Shown here piece after piece: positions 36,854 through 45,952 of a stretch of DNA of 64,000 nt (its first letter is position 1; each line of letters begins with the position of its first letter). Position numbers and translations under genes: made by a program. Location: NCBI RefSeq assembly GCF_041429795.1, contig NZ_CP163424.1:1552001-1616000 (forward strand), read 5' to 3'. The notes below the pieces were generated by a model that ran no database searches, was not told the DNA's origin, and worked only from the letters and a program-made list of their open reading frames with translations. This DNA is from Algimonas porphyrae. Lineage in GTDB: Bacteria; Pseudomonadota; Alphaproteobacteria; Caulobacterales; Maricaulaceae.

Positions 36854-39163
36854 ATGGCATCATTTTCTCCAGTCTTGGAAGAAACCATCCATCGCGCCCT
36901 GACGCTCGCCAGTGATCGTAAACACGAACTGGCGACGCTTGAGCACCTGCTGCTCGCGCTGCTGGATGACAAGGACGCTGCCGCCGTGATTACGGCGTGT
37001 GGGGTCGATATTGAACCTCTGCGTCAGGATGTGACGCGCTATCTCGACGATGATCTGGCATCGCTGATTGTTGAAGATTTCGAGGAAGCCCGGCCGACGG
37101 CCGGTTTCCACCGCGTGATCCAGCGCGCCGTCATCCACGTGCAAAGCTCGGGCCGCGAAGAAGTGACGGGCGCTAATGCGCTGGTCGCACTGTTCGCCGA
37201 ACGCGAAAGTCATGCCGTCTACTTCCTGCAGGAGCGGGACATGACGCGCTATGACGCCGTCAACTATATCAGCCACGGCATCGCCAAGAATGGCCAGTCT
37301 GCACCAAAACCGCCAACGGGTGCCGGTGAGGATAGTGAAGAGGCTCAGGGTAAGGACCCGCTCGCCGAATATACGGTCAATCTCAATCAGAAGGCCAAGG
37401 AGGGGGACATTGATCCGCTGATCGGTCGGGCTGATGAGGTCGAACGTTGCATCATGGTGCTATCGCGCCGTCGCAAGAACAACCCGCTGCTGGTGGGTGA
37501 TCCGGGCGTCGGCAAGACGGCGATCGCCGAAGGCATCGCCCGGCGTATCGTCAACGATAATGTGCCGGATGTGCTGGCCGACGCGACCATTTACTCGCTC
37601 GATATGGGCGCACTGCTTGCCGGGACCCGCTATCGCGGCGACTTCGAAGAGCGGCTGAAGGCTGTCGTTACGAAGCTGCAGGACACGCCGGGTGCGATCC
37701 TGTTCATCGATGAAATCCACACCATCATCGGTGCGGGTGCCACCTCTGGCGGGGCGATGGACGCGTCGAACCTGCTCAAGCCTGCGCTGCAAAGCGGAAA
37801 GCTGCGTTGCATGGGCTCGACGACCTATAAGGAATATCGTCAGCATTTCGAGAAGGACCGGGCCCTGTCCCGCCGCTTCCTGAAGATCGACGTGTCGGAG
37901 CCGACTCCCGAAGATGCCGTGCTGATCCTGCAAGGTTTGAAGAGCTATTTCGAGGAGTTTCACAAGGTCGAATATACACCAGAAGCGATCGACGCTGCTG
38001 TGCAGCTCTCCGTTCGTCACATCACGGACCGCAAGCTGCCCGATAAGGCGATCGACATCATTGATGAGGCCGGCGCGCGTACCAAGCTTGTGCCCGAAGA
38101 TGAACGCAAGTCGGTGATCGGTACCAAGGAAGTGGAAGCGGTTGTTTCCAAAATCGCCCGTATTCCGCCGAAAAGCATTTCGCGCGACGACGAGAAGGCG
38201 CTGGCTTCGCTGGAGATGGATCTCAAGCGCATGGTCTTCGGCCAGGATTCCGCGATCGAGCAGACGGCAGCTGCCGTGAAACTCGCGCGGGCCGGGCTGC
38301 GCGAACCGAACAAGCCGATCGGCTCCTACCTGTTCGCCGGACCGACCGGTGTGGGTAAAACCGAAGTCGCGCGTCAGCTCGCCATGACCCAAGGTCTGGA
38401 ACTCCTGCGTTTCGACATGTCGGAATATATGGAACGCCACACCGTTTCTAGGTTGATCGGTGCGCCTCCGGGCTATGTCGGCTATGATCAGGGCGGCCTT
38501 CTTACGGACGCTGTGAACCAGAACCCGCATTGCGTGCTGCTGCTCGACGAGATCGAGAAGGCCCATCCGGATATCTACAACATTCTGTTGCAGGTGATGG
38601 ATAATGGCTTCCTGACGGACAGCAATGGTCGCAAGGTCGATTTCCGCAACGTCATCATTATCATGACGACCAATGCGGGCGCGGCGGACGCAGCCAAAGC
38701 CGAGATTGGGTTTGGTCGAGGCATGAAGAGCGATGAGCAGGAAGCCGCAATCAAGCGCCGCTTTACTCCGGAGTTCCGCAATCGCCTCGATGCCGTCGTG
38801 ATGTTTGCGGCCCTGTCCAAAGAGCATATTGCGCGCGTCGTGGACAAGTTCATCATCCAGCTGGAAGCGCAACTCGCTGACCGCAAGATCGAGTTCGAAG
38901 TGTCCAAGGGCGCAAATGAATGGATCGCCGAGAAAGGCTATGACAAGCGCTACGGCGCGCGTCCTCTGGGCCGCACGATCCAGGAATATGTCAAGAAGCC
39001 GCTGGCGGACGAGATCCTGTTCGGCAAGCTCAAATATGGGGGTCTGGTGAAGGTGGGTCTCGATCGGAAGAAAGAAAATTTGACTTTCAAATTCGTTCCG
39101 GCGCCGAAACCGAAAGCGCCCAAGGACGGCACGTCGGAGCAGAGCCCGAAAGAGGATGCATAG
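36854..39163 (+). CDS. clpA: ATP-dependent Clp protease ATP-binding subunit ClpA
   Basis: AAA+ unfoldase that feeds substrates to ClpP. 769 aa from the ATG at 36854 (AAGGAAG upstream); the open frame extends 26 codons further without homology. An N-terminal Clp-N domain (the ClpS docking site) spans about 1-145. The first AAA module has GDPGVGKT and LFIDEIHTIIGAG, and the second has GPTGVGKT and LLLDEIEKAH. The ClpP-binding IGL/IGF-type loop lies in the second module. A strong terminator follows. A 470-codon antisense frame across the gene is a shadow. Confidence 0.97.
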   Translation: MASFSPVLEETIHRALTLASDRKHELATLEHLLLALLDDKDAAAVITACGVDIEPLRQDVTRYLDDDLASLIVEDFEEARPTAGFHRVIQRAVIHVQSSGREEVTGANALVALFAERESHAVYFLQERDMTRYDAVNYISHGIAKNGQSAPKPPTGAGEDSEEAQGKDPLAEYTVNLNQKAKEGDIDPLIGRADEVERCIMVLSRRRKNNPLLVGDPGVGKTAIAEGIARRIVNDNVPDVLADATIYSLDMGALLAGTRYRGDFEERLKAVVTKLQDTPGAILFIDEIHTIIGAGATSGGAMDASNLLKPALQSGKLRCMGSTTYKEYRQHFEKDRALSRRFLKIDVSEPTPEDAVLILQGLKSYFEEFHKVEYTPEAIDAAVQLSVRHITDRKLPDKAIDIIDEAGARTKLVPEDERKSVIGTKEVEAVVSKIARIPPKSISRDDEKALASLEMDLKRMVFGQDSAIEQTAAAVKLARAGLREPNKPIGSYLFAGPTGVGKTEVARQLAMTQGLELLRFDMSEYMERHTVSRLIGAPPGYVGYDQGGLLTDAVNQNPHCVLLLDEIEKAHPDIYNILLQVMDNGFLTDSNGRKVDFRNVIIIMTTNAGAADAAKAEIGFGRGMKSDEQEAAIKRRFTPEFRNRLDAVVMFAALSKEHIARVVDKFIIQLEAQLADRKIEFEVSKGANEWIAEKGYDKRYGARPLGRTIQEYVKKPLADEILFGKLKYGGLVKVGLDRKKENLTFKFVPAPKPKAPKDGTSEQSPKEDA

Positions 39164-39171
39164 ATTTGCAG

Positions 39172-39195
39172 AAGCCGCCCTTCGGGGCGGCTTTT
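39172..39195 (+). terminator. rho-independent terminator after clpA
   Basis: A 9-bp perfect stem (AAGCCGCCC with GGGCGGCTT) capped by the stable cUUCGg tetraloop, with a short T tail (four T). It begins 8 bp after the clpA stop and can also serve the convergent META gene only weakly. Confidence 0.88.
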
Positions 39196-39199
39196 CATA

Positions 39200-39610
39200 T
39201 CAGTCCCAGTCGCGCCGTCTGAGCGTGACAAGCGGCTGATCATCTTCGCCGTACAGTGTCAGCTCTTTCCAGGTCGCCTCGGCGGCGCGCACATCGGCGA
39301 GCAGGGACAGAAATTCCTGCTCTGCACTCATCAGCGGCTCGGGGCAGGCCATTTTCGTACTCGCAAGCGGGCCGAACGTCACAAGTCGGCCTGACTGTTC
39401 GAATGTACCAAAGAAGTTGTTGCAACCCCCGGAACCCAGCACTTCTCCGCCGCTCTTAAAGGCGACGAACTGGTCTTCGGGGCCGTCAATAGGGCCCCAT
39501 TCCGTTCCAGCCAGTGTGCTGAGGGGGCGCAACGTCGTCTCGCTCAGCATTTTCTGACATGCTGCCAGCGCGGCGACGGCCAGAACGGACCCCAGAATAC
39601 GTACCAGCAT
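39200..39610 (-). CDS. META-domain (HslJ-like) lipoprotein
   Basis: A 136-aa product from the ATG at 39610, whose signal peptide ends in a lipobox (LAAC). The META domain follows: LAGTEWGPIDG, a GSGGCNNFFGTFE core with the usual GCN, GPLASTKMACPEP with the conserved Met-Ala-Cys, and EQEFLSLLADV. HslJ-type proteins are linked to heat or novobiocin tolerance; the exact role is unknown. Its ATG overlaps the stop of the TIGR02301-type gene (TGATG), so the two are coupled. The longer frame to 39706 lacks a signal peptide. Confidence 0.9.
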   Translation of the reverse strand: MLVRILGSVLAVAALAACQKMLSETTLRPLSTLAGTEWGPIDGPEDQFVAFKSGGEVLGSGGCNNFFGTFEQSGRLVTFGPLASTKMACPEPLMSAEQEFLSLLADVRAAEATWKELTLYGEDDQPLVTLRRRDWD

Positions 39611-40047
39611 CAATCCAACTCCCGAAAGGGGTCGCCCAGCATATTGGCGACTGATCGTCCATTCTCTGCCAAAGCGGCCACATCCGTGCTGACCGTCGCA
39701 TCGCAACGTTCATGGCGTTCCTGCGCCTGGTAGAAACCTGCATTGAAGGCCTGCGTCAGATCCCGCTGACGCGACGTGTCGTCCGGCGCTTCGACGTCCA
39801 GCAGCCCTTCCATATATTCGCGCCAGTGCTGATCCCCTAGACCGAAGCAGAGCGTTCGCAGGTAATGCATCTGCCCGAGGTTCTTGGCCATGATCTCGAC
39901 AAGGTCCGTCATCTGAACGGTATCCGCCTCAATCCGGCGTTCCGCTTCCTCGCGCGCTTTGAGCGCCGCTTCGCGGGCCGCATCGTCGATCTGCGCCGAG
40001 GCAGAGCAAGGCACGAGCAGAAGCGATATGAGAAGGAAAACTCTCAT
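39610..40047 (-). CDS. TIGR02301-type secreted protein
   Basis: A 145-aa periplasmic protein with a Sec signal peptide (MRVFLLISLLLVPCSASA). The mature part is helical and contains YLRTLCFG, WREYMEGLLDVEAP and a C-terminal Cys (ERCD), features of a small uncharacterised alphaproteobacterial family I know as TIGR02301. Two conserved cysteines probably form a disulfide. It lies between the Nudix and META genes on the same strand. Confidence 0.8.
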   Translation of the reverse strand: MRVFLLISLLLVPCSASAQIDDAAREAALKAREEAERRIEADTVQMTDLVEIMAKNLGQMHYLRTLCFGLGDQHWREYMEGLLDVEAPDDTSRQRDLTQAFNAGFYQAQERHERCDATVSTDVAALAENGRSVANMLGDPFRELD

Positions 40048-40051
40048 AATG

Positions 40052-40501
40052 TCAGGCTAGCCTCCCTTTTCCCCCGGCGCGAGGGTGGATTGCAGCAAAG
40101 GCCATCCGGATGACCTGTTCGGTCTTGGCCCACATGTGCAGGTCTGAAATCTCCGATACGGGGACAAATTGCGCCTCCATGGCATCGTCGGCTGCAACCG
40201 GCGTGCCGGACTGCCAGTGCGCGACATAGTCATGCAGCCGGTAGCAGACCCCCTCAAAGTCTGCATCGATGGTGGCAATTTTCTGTCCGAGTTCTGCGAC
40301 GATGCCGGTTTCCTCCATCAGCTCGCGCAGGGCCGCAGCTTGCTCCGTCTCGCCCGGCTCGATCCGCCCGCCCGGAATGGACCAGTCGCCTTTTCGTGGG
40401 GGTTTGCCACGCCGGATCAGCAGCACATGATCGCGTTGGAAGCAGATCACGCCAACACAGTCGGTGCGCACGGGATCAGCCTTATGCGGGTTTGCGGTCA
40501 T
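40052..40501 (-). CDS. Nudix hydrolase
   Basis: A 149-aa enzyme. The Nudix box GGRIEPGETEQAAALRELMEETGIV is complete (GX5EX7REUXEEXGU), so it should hydrolyse a nucleoside diphosphate linked to another group with Mg(2+). The flanking segments GKPPRKGDWSIPGG and DFEGVCYRLHDYVAHW suggest an ADP-ribose or NADH pyrophosphatase-like member, but the substrate is open. The start at 40501 (MTANPHKADP) is preferred over 40537, which would overlap the divergent SRAP gene. Confidence 0.9.
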   Translation of the reverse strand: MTANPHKADPVRTDCVGVICFQRDHVLLIRRGKPPRKGDWSIPGGRIEPGETEQAAALRELMEETGIVAELGQKIATIDADFEGVCYRLHDYVAHWQSGTPVAADDAMEAQFVPVSEISDLHMWAKTEQVIRMAFAAIHPRAGGKGRLA

Positions 40502-40535
40502 TGCATCGCTTCTGCCCTGTGCTAGCCGCGCTGTC

Positions 40536-41216
40536 ATGTGCGGACGTTATGTCATCGATGAAGATCGCGACGCGATTGCGGAAGCGTTCAATGCGGAGGT
40601 GAGCGATCCGGCCTTGTGGGAGTGGGACCCGCGCTACAATATCGCGCCGACGAGCATTGTGCCGGTCGTCGCATTCGATGGCCGCAAGCAGCGCAAGCTG
40701 GTGCCGATGCGCTGGGGCCTGCATCCGCATTGGAGCCGGGATAGTCCGGAGGCGACGCCATATGGACCGCTGTTCAATGCGCGCGTCGAGACCGCGGCGT
40801 CCAAACCGTCTTTCCGGACGTCCTGGAAACGTCGGCGCGCGCTGATCCCGGCAACTCACTGGTATGAATGGACGGGCGGGCAGGGCGGCAAGATCCCCTG
40901 GTGCATCAAGCCCGAAGCCGGCGGTCTGTTCGCTTTTGCGGGTCTGTGGGATCACTGGCGCGCCGGCGAGGGAATTACATTGCTGTCCTGCGCGATCCTG
41001 ACGACCGATGCTGATGGGCCTGTATCCCAACTTCATCACCGCGAACCTATCCGCTTGCCGGAAGCGGACTGGCAGGCATGGCTCGATCCGGATAGCTGTC
41101 CGGCGGACGTTTTGGACAGGTCCCGATCCACGGACGATCTCATCTTCTGGGACGTGAGTCGCGCCGTGAACAGTAGCCGCGCCAGCGGAGCCGAGCTGAT
41201 TGCGCCGTCCATATAG
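40536..41216 (+). CDS. SOS response-associated peptidase (YedK/HMCES, SRAP family)
   Basis: A 226-aa DNA-protection protein. After Met removal, Cys2 (MCGRY) forms a covalent thiazolidine with abasic sites in single-stranded DNA. Other expected parts are the Asn in RYNIAPT, NARVET with the catalytic Glu, and RALIPATHWYEW. The His near LHHREPIRLP replaces the common HxRMP motif with HREP; the catalytic His is kept. The ATG at 40536 is 35 bp from the divergent Nudix start. Confidence 0.93.
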   Translation: MCGRYVIDEDRDAIAEAFNAEVSDPALWEWDPRYNIAPTSIVPVVAFDGRKQRKLVPMRWGLHPHWSRDSPEATPYGPLFNARVETAASKPSFRTSWKRRRALIPATHWYEWTGGQGGKIPWCIKPEAGGLFAFAGLWDHWRAGEGITLLSCAILTTDADGPVSQLHHREPIRLPEADWQAWLDPDSCPADVLDRSRSTDDLIFWDVSRAVNSSRASGAELIAPSI

Positions 41217-41253
41217 ACCGTGAGCTTTCTGAATCGGAGCTCTCGGGCATGAA

Positions 41254-42342
41254 TCAGGGATCTTCGGGCTCGCGCCTTGGCGGGTCGATCGCCGGGATCG
41301 GCAGATCGGGCGCGCTCGGATCGATGGGGCCATCCTGAACCCGAAGCGGACGGGCCTCCGGAAACCGGTCGGGAAACAGACGCCGCATGCCAAGCGATAG
41401 AAAATCGGCCATGCGCGCCCGACGCCGTCCGACCGGGCGTTCGGGTCCACGCGTCGTATCGGCGATTGTCTGGCGTTCCATCTCCGCGTTCAGTTCCCCG
41501 CCGATAATGATCATCATCGCCGTCAGCCAAAACCAGAGCAACAACACGATTACGGCGCTGATCCCGCCATAGGTCGTCTCATACTGACCGAAATTGCGGA
41601 CGAAAAAGGCAAAGGCCCAGCTTAGTATCAGCCAGCTGATCGTGGTGAACAGCACACCGGGTACGACCCAGCGTTTGCGCGCCGGGCGTCGCGAGGGACC
41701 GAAACGGTAGACGATGCCCGAGCCGAGCATGAAGGTCGTCAGGAGCAATATCCACGGCAAATATCCGGACAGGAGGTTGGCCGTTTCGTCCATATTGAAA
41801 AAGGACAGCAGCGCCGGAATGCCGACAATGACGAACAGGGACATATAGACAAAGGCGAACATCCCCAGCGTCATGAGAAAGGCCGTGGCATAAAAAACCA
41901 GCAGGCTGCGCTTCTCATTTTCCCCATAGGCCAGGTTCATGGCCCGCAACAGCGCGCGTATTCCTGCGCCCGCCACATAGAAGGCGAATATCAGCGAAAA
42001 CAGAATGCGCAGCGACAGATCATTGTCAGGCGCGCTGACGACGGCGGCAATCTGATCGGAAATGATCACCCAGGCACTTTCGGGCATGAGGGGACGCAGG
42101 AAATTGGCCAGACCCTGAATGTCGGACAAATCGGCAAAATAGCCATAGATGGACAGCGAGGCGGAGATCAGAGGAAAGACGGACAGAAGCGCGAAAAAGG
42201 CGACGCCTGCCGCGACGACAGGCACATTGTCCTTGTTTATCTGAACAAAGACGCGGGCGACGATCTGCCCATATTCGACCGGGCGAAACCCGAACGGGGT
42301 CGACACATCCCGTTGTATGAAGTCGAGAGAAGCGATTTTCAT
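41254..42342 (-). CDS. YihY/BrkB family inner-membrane protein
   Basis: A 362-aa polytopic protein of the YihY/virulence factor BrkB family (formerly annotated as RNase BN). About six membrane segments lie between residues 35 and 285, with the family signatures AAGVAFFALLSVFPLI, GYFADL, TTISWLILSWAFAFFV, YGGISAVIVLLLWFWLTAMMIIIGGELNAE. The cytoplasmic C-terminus is Pro/Arg-rich. Function not established in general; a transporter or flippase role has been suggested for relatives. Confidence 0.93.
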   Translation of the reverse strand: MKIASLDFIQRDVSTPFGFRPVEYGQIVARVFVQINKDNVPVVAAGVAFFALLSVFPLISASLSIYGYFADLSDIQGLANFLRPLMPESAWVIISDQIAAVVSAPDNDLSLRILFSLIFAFYVAGAGIRALLRAMNLAYGENEKRSLLVFYATAFLMTLGMFAFVYMSLFVIVGIPALLSFFNMDETANLLSGYLPWILLLTTFMLGSGIVYRFGPSRRPARKRWVVPGVLFTTISWLILSWAFAFFVRNFGQYETTYGGISAVIVLLLWFWLTAMMIIIGGELNAEMERQTIADTTRGPERPVGRRRARMADFLSLGMRRLFPDRFPEARPLRVQDGPIDPSAPDLPIPAIDPPRREPEDP

Positions 42343-42375
42343 GATGTGGCGCGACTCTCGACCTGCACGGTTGGA

Positions 42376-43161
42376 CTATTTCTTCTTTGGCGGCTGAGGC
42401 CGTTCGAAAACAAGCTCTGTTTCGCTGGACCGCTCTTCGGACAGCTTATAGCCGCCGGCGTCGAAACGCGACAGCTCACTGGACTGATCGATCCTGTTCT
42501 CGATGACCCAGCGCGCAAACAGGCCGCGTCCAAACTTAGTGTAGTACTGAACCGGTCGAGTCTTGCCGTCCTTTTCCTCCAGCAGTTTGACGGTGATGAC
42601 AGGCCGGTCGAGCGTGTCCTGACTGACCGCCTTGAAATATTCGTTGGACGCCAGGTTCAGCACGGTCTGATCATCATGACCGGCCAGATCGGCCCGGATC
42701 ATATCCGCGATCTGGCCGCCCCAGAAATCATAGAGATTGGCGCCGCCCTCATTCTTCAACCGCGTCCCCATTTCCAGACGATAGGGCTGGATCTCGTCCA
42801 TCGGACGTAGCAGTCCGTAGAGACCTGAGAGGATACGCAGATGGTCCTGCGCATAGGCCAGATCGTCGTTGGAGAGGGTCTTGGCGTCCAGACCCCAATA
42901 GACGTCGCCGTCAAATGCCAGCCCAGCGGGCTTCATTCCATCCGTTTCGCCGTCCAGATCGAACCGGTCGAACCGATCCACATTCAGCTGTGCCAGATTG
43001 TCGGACAGGTGCATTAGACGTTTCAGATCGGCCCGCGACTGTGTCTTGGCCGTCTTCGCCAGGCTTTTTGTCGCGTCAAGCAGGCGCGGCTGCGTCACGC
43101 TTAGCGGCCCGTCATACGCGTCCATATTCAGTTTTTTAGCAGGGGATAGCAGAGTGATCAT
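42376..43161 (-). CDS. yaaA: YaaA/DUF328 peroxide-stress protein
   Basis: A 261-aa protein of the YaaA family, which in E. coli limits intracellular iron and DNA damage during peroxide stress. The signatures are LLSPAKKLN at the N-terminus, DVYWGLDA, HLRILSGLYGLLRPMDEIQPYRLEMGTRL, YDFWG and NLASNEYFKAV. Length is normal. It ends 33 bp from the BrkB gene on the same strand. Confidence 0.95.
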   Translation of the reverse strand: MITLLSPAKKLNMDAYDGPLSVTQPRLLDATKSLAKTAKTQSRADLKRLMHLSDNLAQLNVDRFDRFDLDGETDGMKPAGLAFDGDVYWGLDAKTLSNDDLAYAQDHLRILSGLYGLLRPMDEIQPYRLEMGTRLKNEGGANLYDFWGGQIADMIRADLAGHDDQTVLNLASNEYFKAVSQDTLDRPVITVKLLEEKDGKTRPVQYYTKFGRGLFARWVIENRIDQSSELSRFDAGGYKLSEERSSETELVFERPQPPKKK

Positions 43162-43935
43162 CGATCAATCCTCATAACAGCGAGCCGGGTCCGAACCATT
43201 TCGAACGGCGACTTGTCCGCGTGGGTATGGCCATCAGGTCGCAAGGTGAACGCAGAGAGTCAAGCGCGCCGCCCGTTTCCCTCACCTGTCCTCGGCAATG
43301 AATGCCGGGGACGGTGGCTTTGACGGTTTGCAGGCAACCGCCATCCTGCGGCTGAGAGCGGGTCATCAGCATCACGCTTGACGTGATCCCTGCATGTCAA
43401 AGGTGAAACGAGGCGCGGGCTTTGCCCCGTGACCGGAGCAAAAGAGAAGTACCGTTTCGTCGCAAGGCCAAGCCCGCGCGCGGTGTTCGGTTCGTTTCGC
43501 CTGCCGCGCCTGCGACCCATCGCCTGCGGGTTCCGCGGCCTAACCCCCGATGCCGGATCATGGCAGCGGCGGATGCTTGGCTCACGCGCGGTCCGCGAAG
43601 GACCAGCCTCAGGGGCGGCAGAGACAAGGAAGGGTGTCAGCGGCAGCATAAACCGCCGACACATCCGCTATCGGCCCGGTCGCTCCGCCATCACCTGACG
43701 GACCTTTCCGGCTTTCACCGGTCGCGGGCATGTCCGTCCGCAACCAGAGCCGAAGCCCTCACACCGATCCGCCACACCGAGGGTTATGCCCCACCCCGTG
43801 TCCGTGACGGACAAGGGTAAAAGAGCATGGAAAAGGGGTTTCGGGGATCAGGTTTGTGGGATTGGTGGTAGGTGATTGAAGCAACAGTCATCTTGAAAGC
43901 CACAAGCGGGGACTGAATACGCCACCTGACCCGCT

Positions 43936-43956
43936 CAGGCCGGCTCGACCGGCCTG
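43936..43956. repeat. inverted repeat
   Basis: A perfect 8-bp stem CAGGCCGG/CCGGCCTG with a CTCGA loop. No T-run follows on either strand. Confidence 0.65.
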
Positions 43957-44021
43957 CCCATCTCCTGCTGTCGCGTCTGGCGGAGAGGGTTGGGTGATGG
44001 GCTCGCCGTCGGAGCGATTAA

Positions 44022-44042
44022 GATCAGTCCGGGGGACTGATC
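44022..44042. repeat. inverted repeat
   Basis: A perfect 9-bp stem GATCAGTCC/GGACTGATC with a GGG loop and no T-run. Confidence 0.65.
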
Positions 44043-44126
44043 GGCGCGGAGGGTCGGCCTGAGTGGAATGAAGGACAAGAAGGTGTCCTAAGCGCTATAA
44101 GCCGGGATCAATCCTTCGTTTTCCCC

Positions 44127-44155
44127 TGCATCACCGGACTTGATCCGGTGATGCA
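44127..44155. repeat. REP-like palindrome
   Basis: A perfect 12-bp stem TGCATCACCGGA/TCCGGTGATGCA with the loop CTTGA. A smaller hairpin at 43371-43387 (ATCACG-CTTGA-CGTGAT) has the same loop. This type of CCGGACTTGATCCGG palindrome is a dispersed element in several alphaproteobacterial genomes, to my knowledge. Confidence 0.7.
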
Positions 44156-44285
44156 TCTCCCGGTCGTGCTGAGACGGCTGCGACGGCCCCACGACAAGTC
44201 CGGGTGAGGAGAGGGTTCTGGCCGGATCGGCGCTTGCAGGTTGGCGTCAGTCAAGCCGCCATCATCACGCGACCGGACCGTGCGG

Positions 44286-45809
44286 TCAGTATTCGGTGTA
44301 GCCGCCGCCTTCATCGCTGGCGAGATTGCCGAATTTGGTAAGTTCGGGCTGGAAGCTCAGCATGACGGAGCCGATCGGCCCGTGGCGTTGTTTCTGGATC
44401 AGCACTTCGGCCTTGCCGACGGCATTGTCCATTTTGGCCTGCCATTTCATCACGGCCTCGGGATCGTCTTCATCCGGCTGTTCGCGCGCGAGATAATATT
44501 CGTCGCGATAGATGAACATGACCACGTCGGCATCCTGTTCGATGGAACCGGATTCGCGCAGGTCCGAGAGTTGCGGGCGTTTGTCGTCACGTTGCTCGAC
44601 CTGCCGCGAGAGCTGGGCGAGCGCTAGAACCGGGACGTTGAGCTCCTTGGCCAGCGCCTTCAGACCCTGCGTGATCATGGTGACTTCCTGCACCCGGTTG
44701 GTCGAACTGTTCATCATCGCCCCACCGGTCAACAGCTGCAGATAGTCGACCACGATCAGGTCGAGGCCCTGCATGCGCTTCAACCGTCTGGCCCGCGCCG
44801 CCATGGCGCCGATGGAGAGGCCGCCCGTATCGTCGATATGCAGTGGGATGCGGCTGATCTCGTCGGCGGCGTCGCGCAGATGCTCATACTGATCCGGACT
44901 GATGTCACCGCGCCGAATGCGGTGCGAGGGGACCTGACTGTGCTCGGCCAGCAGACGTGTGGCGAGCTGTTCGCTGCTCATCTCCAGCGAGTAGACCCCG
45001 ACCACACCGCCATTGACGGTTTTCTCGACGCCATTTTCATCGACTTCCGTCTTGTGCGCCTTGGCGACATGAAAGGCGATATTCAGCGCCAGGGACGATT
45101 TCCCCATGGACGGGCGACCCGCCAGAATGACCAGGTCGGATTTATGCATGCCGCCCAGCTGCGCATCGAGATCGTCCAGACCCGTCGCAATGCCGGAGAG
45201 CTGCCCTTTGCGCTGGAACGCCGCCGTGGCCATTTCAATCGAATCGATCAGCGCATCCTCGAAGGAGACGAATCCCGTCTGGGTCCCACCGATCTCGGCG
45301 AGATTGTAGAGCTGCATTTCGGCTTGCTGGATCTGTTTGGACGCATCGTCGTCCGAATTCTGATCCTTGGCCATTTCCTTCATCGTGTCGCCAAGGCGGA
45401 TCAGCTCGCGCCGCATCGCCATGTCGAAGATCAGCTTGGCATATTCCGGGGCGGTCGAACCGGGTGGGGCCTGTTCCAGCAGCAGTGCGAGATATTCGAC
45501 TCCGCCAATGTCGGACAGAGCGTCATCCTTGGCGAAACGGTTCTTCAGCACGATCGCATCGGCCAGCTTGCCATGTTCGATCAGGCTGGCCATCGCGCGG
45601 TACATGTTGACGTGGACCGGATTGTAGAAGTGCTTCGCTTCGACGATCGAACTGACCCGGTGATAGATTTCATTATCGTAGAGGAGCGCGCCGAGCAGGG
45701 CCTGTTCGGCTTCCATACTATGTGGCGTGGTGTCGAGTTCCAGGTCGCGGTCGTCCATTATACCTTCCGGTGCGGAATCATAGTCTGGCGTGTCGAAATC
45801 CATGGGCAT
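44286..45809 (-). CDS. dnaB: replicative DNA helicase DnaB
   Basis: Hexameric 5'-3' helicase of the replication fork, 507 aa. The N-terminal DnaB domain has HSMEAEQALLGALLYDN, and the linker region leads to the RecA-like motor with Walker A GRPSMGKSS, Walker B LDLIVVDYLQLL, and QLSRQVEQRDDKRPQLSDLRESGSIEQDAD. No intein is present. The acidic N-terminal extension of about 28 residues is common in alphaproteobacteria. Divergent from ruvC. Confidence 0.96.
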   Translation of the reverse strand: MPMDFDTPDYDSAPEGIMDDRDLELDTTPHSMEAEQALLGALLYDNEIYHRVSSIVEAKHFYNPVHVNMYRAMASLIEHGKLADAIVLKNRFAKDDALSDIGGVEYLALLLEQAPPGSTAPEYAKLIFDMAMRRELIRLGDTMKEMAKDQNSDDDASKQIQQAEMQLYNLAEIGGTQTGFVSFEDALIDSIEMATAAFQRKGQLSGIATGLDDLDAQLGGMHKSDLVILAGRPSMGKSSLALNIAFHVAKAHKTEVDENGVEKTVNGGVVGVYSLEMSSEQLATRLLAEHSQVPSHRIRRGDISPDQYEHLRDAADEISRIPLHIDDTGGLSIGAMAARARRLKRMQGLDLIVVDYLQLLTGGAMMNSSTNRVQEVTMITQGLKALAKELNVPVLALAQLSRQVEQRDDKRPQLSDLRESGSIEQDADVVMFIYRDEYYLAREQPDEDDPEAVMKWQAKMDNAVGKAEVLIQKQRHGPIGSVMLSFQPELTKFGNLASDEGGGYTEY

Positions 45810-45952
45810 GGCGCTGCTGTGTCACGAGTTGCCCGATCTTGACCTTAGAACATATGGCGAACGAAAGCCTATACATGTCCACAGCTTATGAGTAGTGGGG
45901 AAATCGGGGAGAACGGGCCTGTGCCGGGCTTATGTCAGATTGAAAGCCGCTA

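Larger units (their letters stand above)
43162..44285. other. 1.1-kb gene-free block with perfect hairpins
   Basis: No frame here looks like a real protein. Two Arg/Pro-rich frames overlap on opposite strands at 43260-43700, a typical picture of GC-rich noncoding DNA. Perfect hairpins occur at 43371-43387, 43936-43956, 44022-44042 and 44127-44155. I find no tmRNA tag sequence and no RNase P core motif. It separates yaaA from dnaB. Confidence 0.6.

Noticed and set aside
37460-38872. 470-codon minus-strand open frame across clpA
   Set aside because: It is an antisense shadow of a highly conserved gene; codon structure belongs to clpA and the translation shows no known domain.
43260-43700. Overlapping Arg/Pro-rich open frames on both strands
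   Set aside because: Opposite-strand frames of similar quality, no start signals and no domain; more likely noncoding GC-rich DNA. RNase P and tmRNA signatures were also looked for and not found.
43827-43870. Short peptide MEKGFRGSGLWDWW resembling a Trp leader peptide, with a hairpin about 60 bp later
   Set aside because: No tryptophan gene lies downstream on that strand (dnaB is on the other strand), and no T-run follows the hairpin, so an attenuator is not supported.
44838-45842. 334-codon plus-strand frame across dnaB
   Set aside because: Antisense to dnaB, His/Arg-rich composition and no recognisable motif; explained by the GC pattern of the real gene.
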